Positions 6,602 through 7,246 of a stretch of 7,246 bases of DNA are shown piece by piece. The notes beneath the pieces are model-generated. The model worked only from the letters and a program-made list of their open reading frames with translations. It ran no database searches and was not told where the DNA came from. Origin of the DNA: Gammaproteobacteria bacterium (GTDB lineage: Bacteria; Pseudomonadota; Gammaproteobacteria; Steroidobacterales; GCA-2729495); NCBI GenBank assembly GCA_023150055.1, contig JAKLLP010000034.1, positions 4,449-11,694 of the forward strand, in the 5' to 3' direction. Position 1 is the first letter of the stretch. Each line of letters begins with the position of its first letter. A program made the position numbers and the translations under genes.

Positions 6602-6628
6602 GCGGACCCCCGCCTCCGGGCGGTCCGC
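6602..6628. terminator. Strong GC hairpin between the two repeats
   Basis: GCGGACC pairs perfectly with GGTCCGC (6602-6608 with 6622-6628), and the intervening CCC/GGG (6609-6611 with 6618-6620) can extend the stem past a one-base bulge. No T tract follows on either strand, so factor-independent termination is uncertain. Lying between convergent genes it could slow or stop transcription from both sides, or be the spacer hairpin of a compound repeat element. Confidence 0.5.
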
Positions 6629-6643
6629 AGTACCTTGACACCC

Positions 6644-6679
6644 ATCACCGCCCTTGCGGCGGGAAGTCTCCGCCGCCGC
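6644..6679. repeat. Palindromic repeat, copy 2 (REP-like)
   Basis: This is a direct copy of 6533-6568, same orientation, offset 111 nt. The differences are one base near the left edge and one (G to A) in the loop of the second hairpin, so both stems are fully kept. It ends 11 nt from the methyltransferase stop. Confidence 0.85.
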
Positions 6680-6686
6680 ACTGATC

Positions 6687-6702
6687 CCGGTTATGAAACC
6701 GG
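6687..6702 (-). terminator. Hairpin overlapping the methyltransferase stop codon
   Basis: CCGGTT and AACCGG form a perfect 6-bp stem with a 4-nt loop. The TAA stop (6693-6691) lies in the loop and 3' arm. No T tract follows in the minus direction, so termination by this hairpin alone is doubtful. Confidence 0.35.
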
Positions 6703-7246
6703 CAGGTCCACTGGGCCCTCGCCGCGCACCGCGCACAGGCGCTGGCGTACGGCCGGGCGCGGCGCGTACTCGCGCCCGTGCTGGAAGGCGACGATCTGGA
6801 GCGTCCCCGCAAAAGCGTCCAGCAGTTCGCCCGGCTGCAACAGGAAGGCGGGATTGCGCGGCCGGCCGAGGAGTTCATTGCCGGCGGCAAAGGTCTCGAT
6901 GATCAGCACCCCGCCTTCGCGCAAGGCTGCGGTGAGTAGCCCGAAGTGCGGGCGGTGCAGGTAGTTGGTGACGACGATGCCGTCGAAGCGGCGTCCGGCG
7001 AGCGGCCAGGGCGCGACCTCGAGGTCTGCCTGCAGGATCTCCACGCGATCGGCTTCGCGCAGGTCCTCGATGCGGGAGAGGTCGATGTCGGCGGCCAGCA
7101 CGCGAAACCCCTGCCCGAGCAGCCAGCGCGCGTGACGACCGCTGCCGCAGGCGAGGTCGAGCACCTCGCCGCCGGCCGGAATCAGCGCGGCATGCCGGCA
7201 GACCCACGGCGAGGGCGCGATATCGGGATCCGTGGGGCGCTCGAAG
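6691..7246 (-). CDS. Class I SAM-dependent methyltransferase (5' end cut by the window edge)
   Basis: The frame is open from the right edge, so the start lies outside; 184 residues are visible up to TAA at 6693-6691. The N-terminal visible part reads DIAPSPWVCRHAALIPAGG, common just before motif I in small bacterial methyltransferases. Motif I is VLDLACGSGRHARWL, the SAM-binding loop. An acidic residue after the second strand is in VLAADIDLSRI, and further motifs are ILQADLE, FDGIVVTNYLHRP (motif IV region) and LREGGVLIIETFAAGNE (motif V region). The C-terminal tail ends in VRGEGPVDLPVS. The Rossmann-fold order is complete, so the gene looks intact. It resembles the TehB-like or generic methyltransferase group; the substrate cannot be told from this sequence. 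It is convergent with the cytochrome gene across the repeat region. Confidence 0.92.
   Translation of the reverse strand, partial: FERPTDPDIAPSPWVCRHAALIPAGGEVLDLACGSGRHARWLLGQGFRVLAADIDLSRIEDLREADRVEILQADLEVAPWPLAGRRFDGIVVTNYLHRPHFGLLTAALREGGVLIIETFAAGNELLGRPRNPAFLLQPGELLDAFAGTLQIVAFQHGREYAPRPAVRQRLCAVRGEGPVDLPVS

Noticed and set aside
6533..6679. CRISPR array
   Set aside because: Only two repeat units occur, with a 75-nt spacer that itself carries a hairpin, and no cas genes are present.
6222..6684. Open frames running through the repeat region on both strands
   Set aside because: Their translations only restate the repeats (for example the twice-occurring GGGD-PPQGR and TALAAG stretches), with no start signals, and they overlap the end of the cytochrome gene.

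Overview
The window is a stretch of GC-rich proteobacterial chromosome, densely coded with short intergenic gaps. I see no mobile element, tRNA, rRNA or CRISPR array. NadB, NadA, the NadQ-type regulator and the c-di-GMP protein suggest a proteobacterium. NadQ is best known from Alphaproteobacteria, but I cannot fix the class from sequence alone and a Gammaproteobacterium is at least as plausible.

Left part (1-3180, all minus strand): an NAD biosynthesis cluster in transcription order nadQ - nadA - nadB. nadQ encodes a Nudix-like, winged-helix transcription factor. nadA (quinolinate synthase) and nadB (L-aspartate oxidase, cut by the left edge) make quinolinate from aspartate. Between nadQ and nadA lie, in transcription order, a terminator-like hairpin with a T tract, a -10-like box, and a 19-bp inverted repeat that overlaps the -10 box. 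This suggests nadA and nadB have their own promoter, repressed by the product of the gene next door.

Middle part (3339-6439, plus strand): a 720-residue soluble GGDEF-EAL protein with a degenerate GGDEF site and an intact EAL site, so probably a c-di-GMP phosphodiesterase. It is followed by an exported mono-haem cytochrome c carrying an extra C-terminal domain of about 110 residues that I cannot assign with certainty. The first of these genes is divergent from nadQ across a 158-nt gap.

Right part (6440-7246): a 251-nt gap between convergent genes holds two copies of a 36-nt GC-rich palindromic repeat, 111 nt apart, with a separate strong hairpin between them. The layout resembles REP/BIME elements. 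Beyond it, on the minus strand, is a class I SAM-dependent methyltransferase whose N-terminus is cut by the right edge.

Most of the window is ordinary housekeeping and signalling content. The points most worth checking are the NadQ-operator arrangement, the degenerate GGDEF domain, the cytochrome fusion domain and the palindromic repeat pair.
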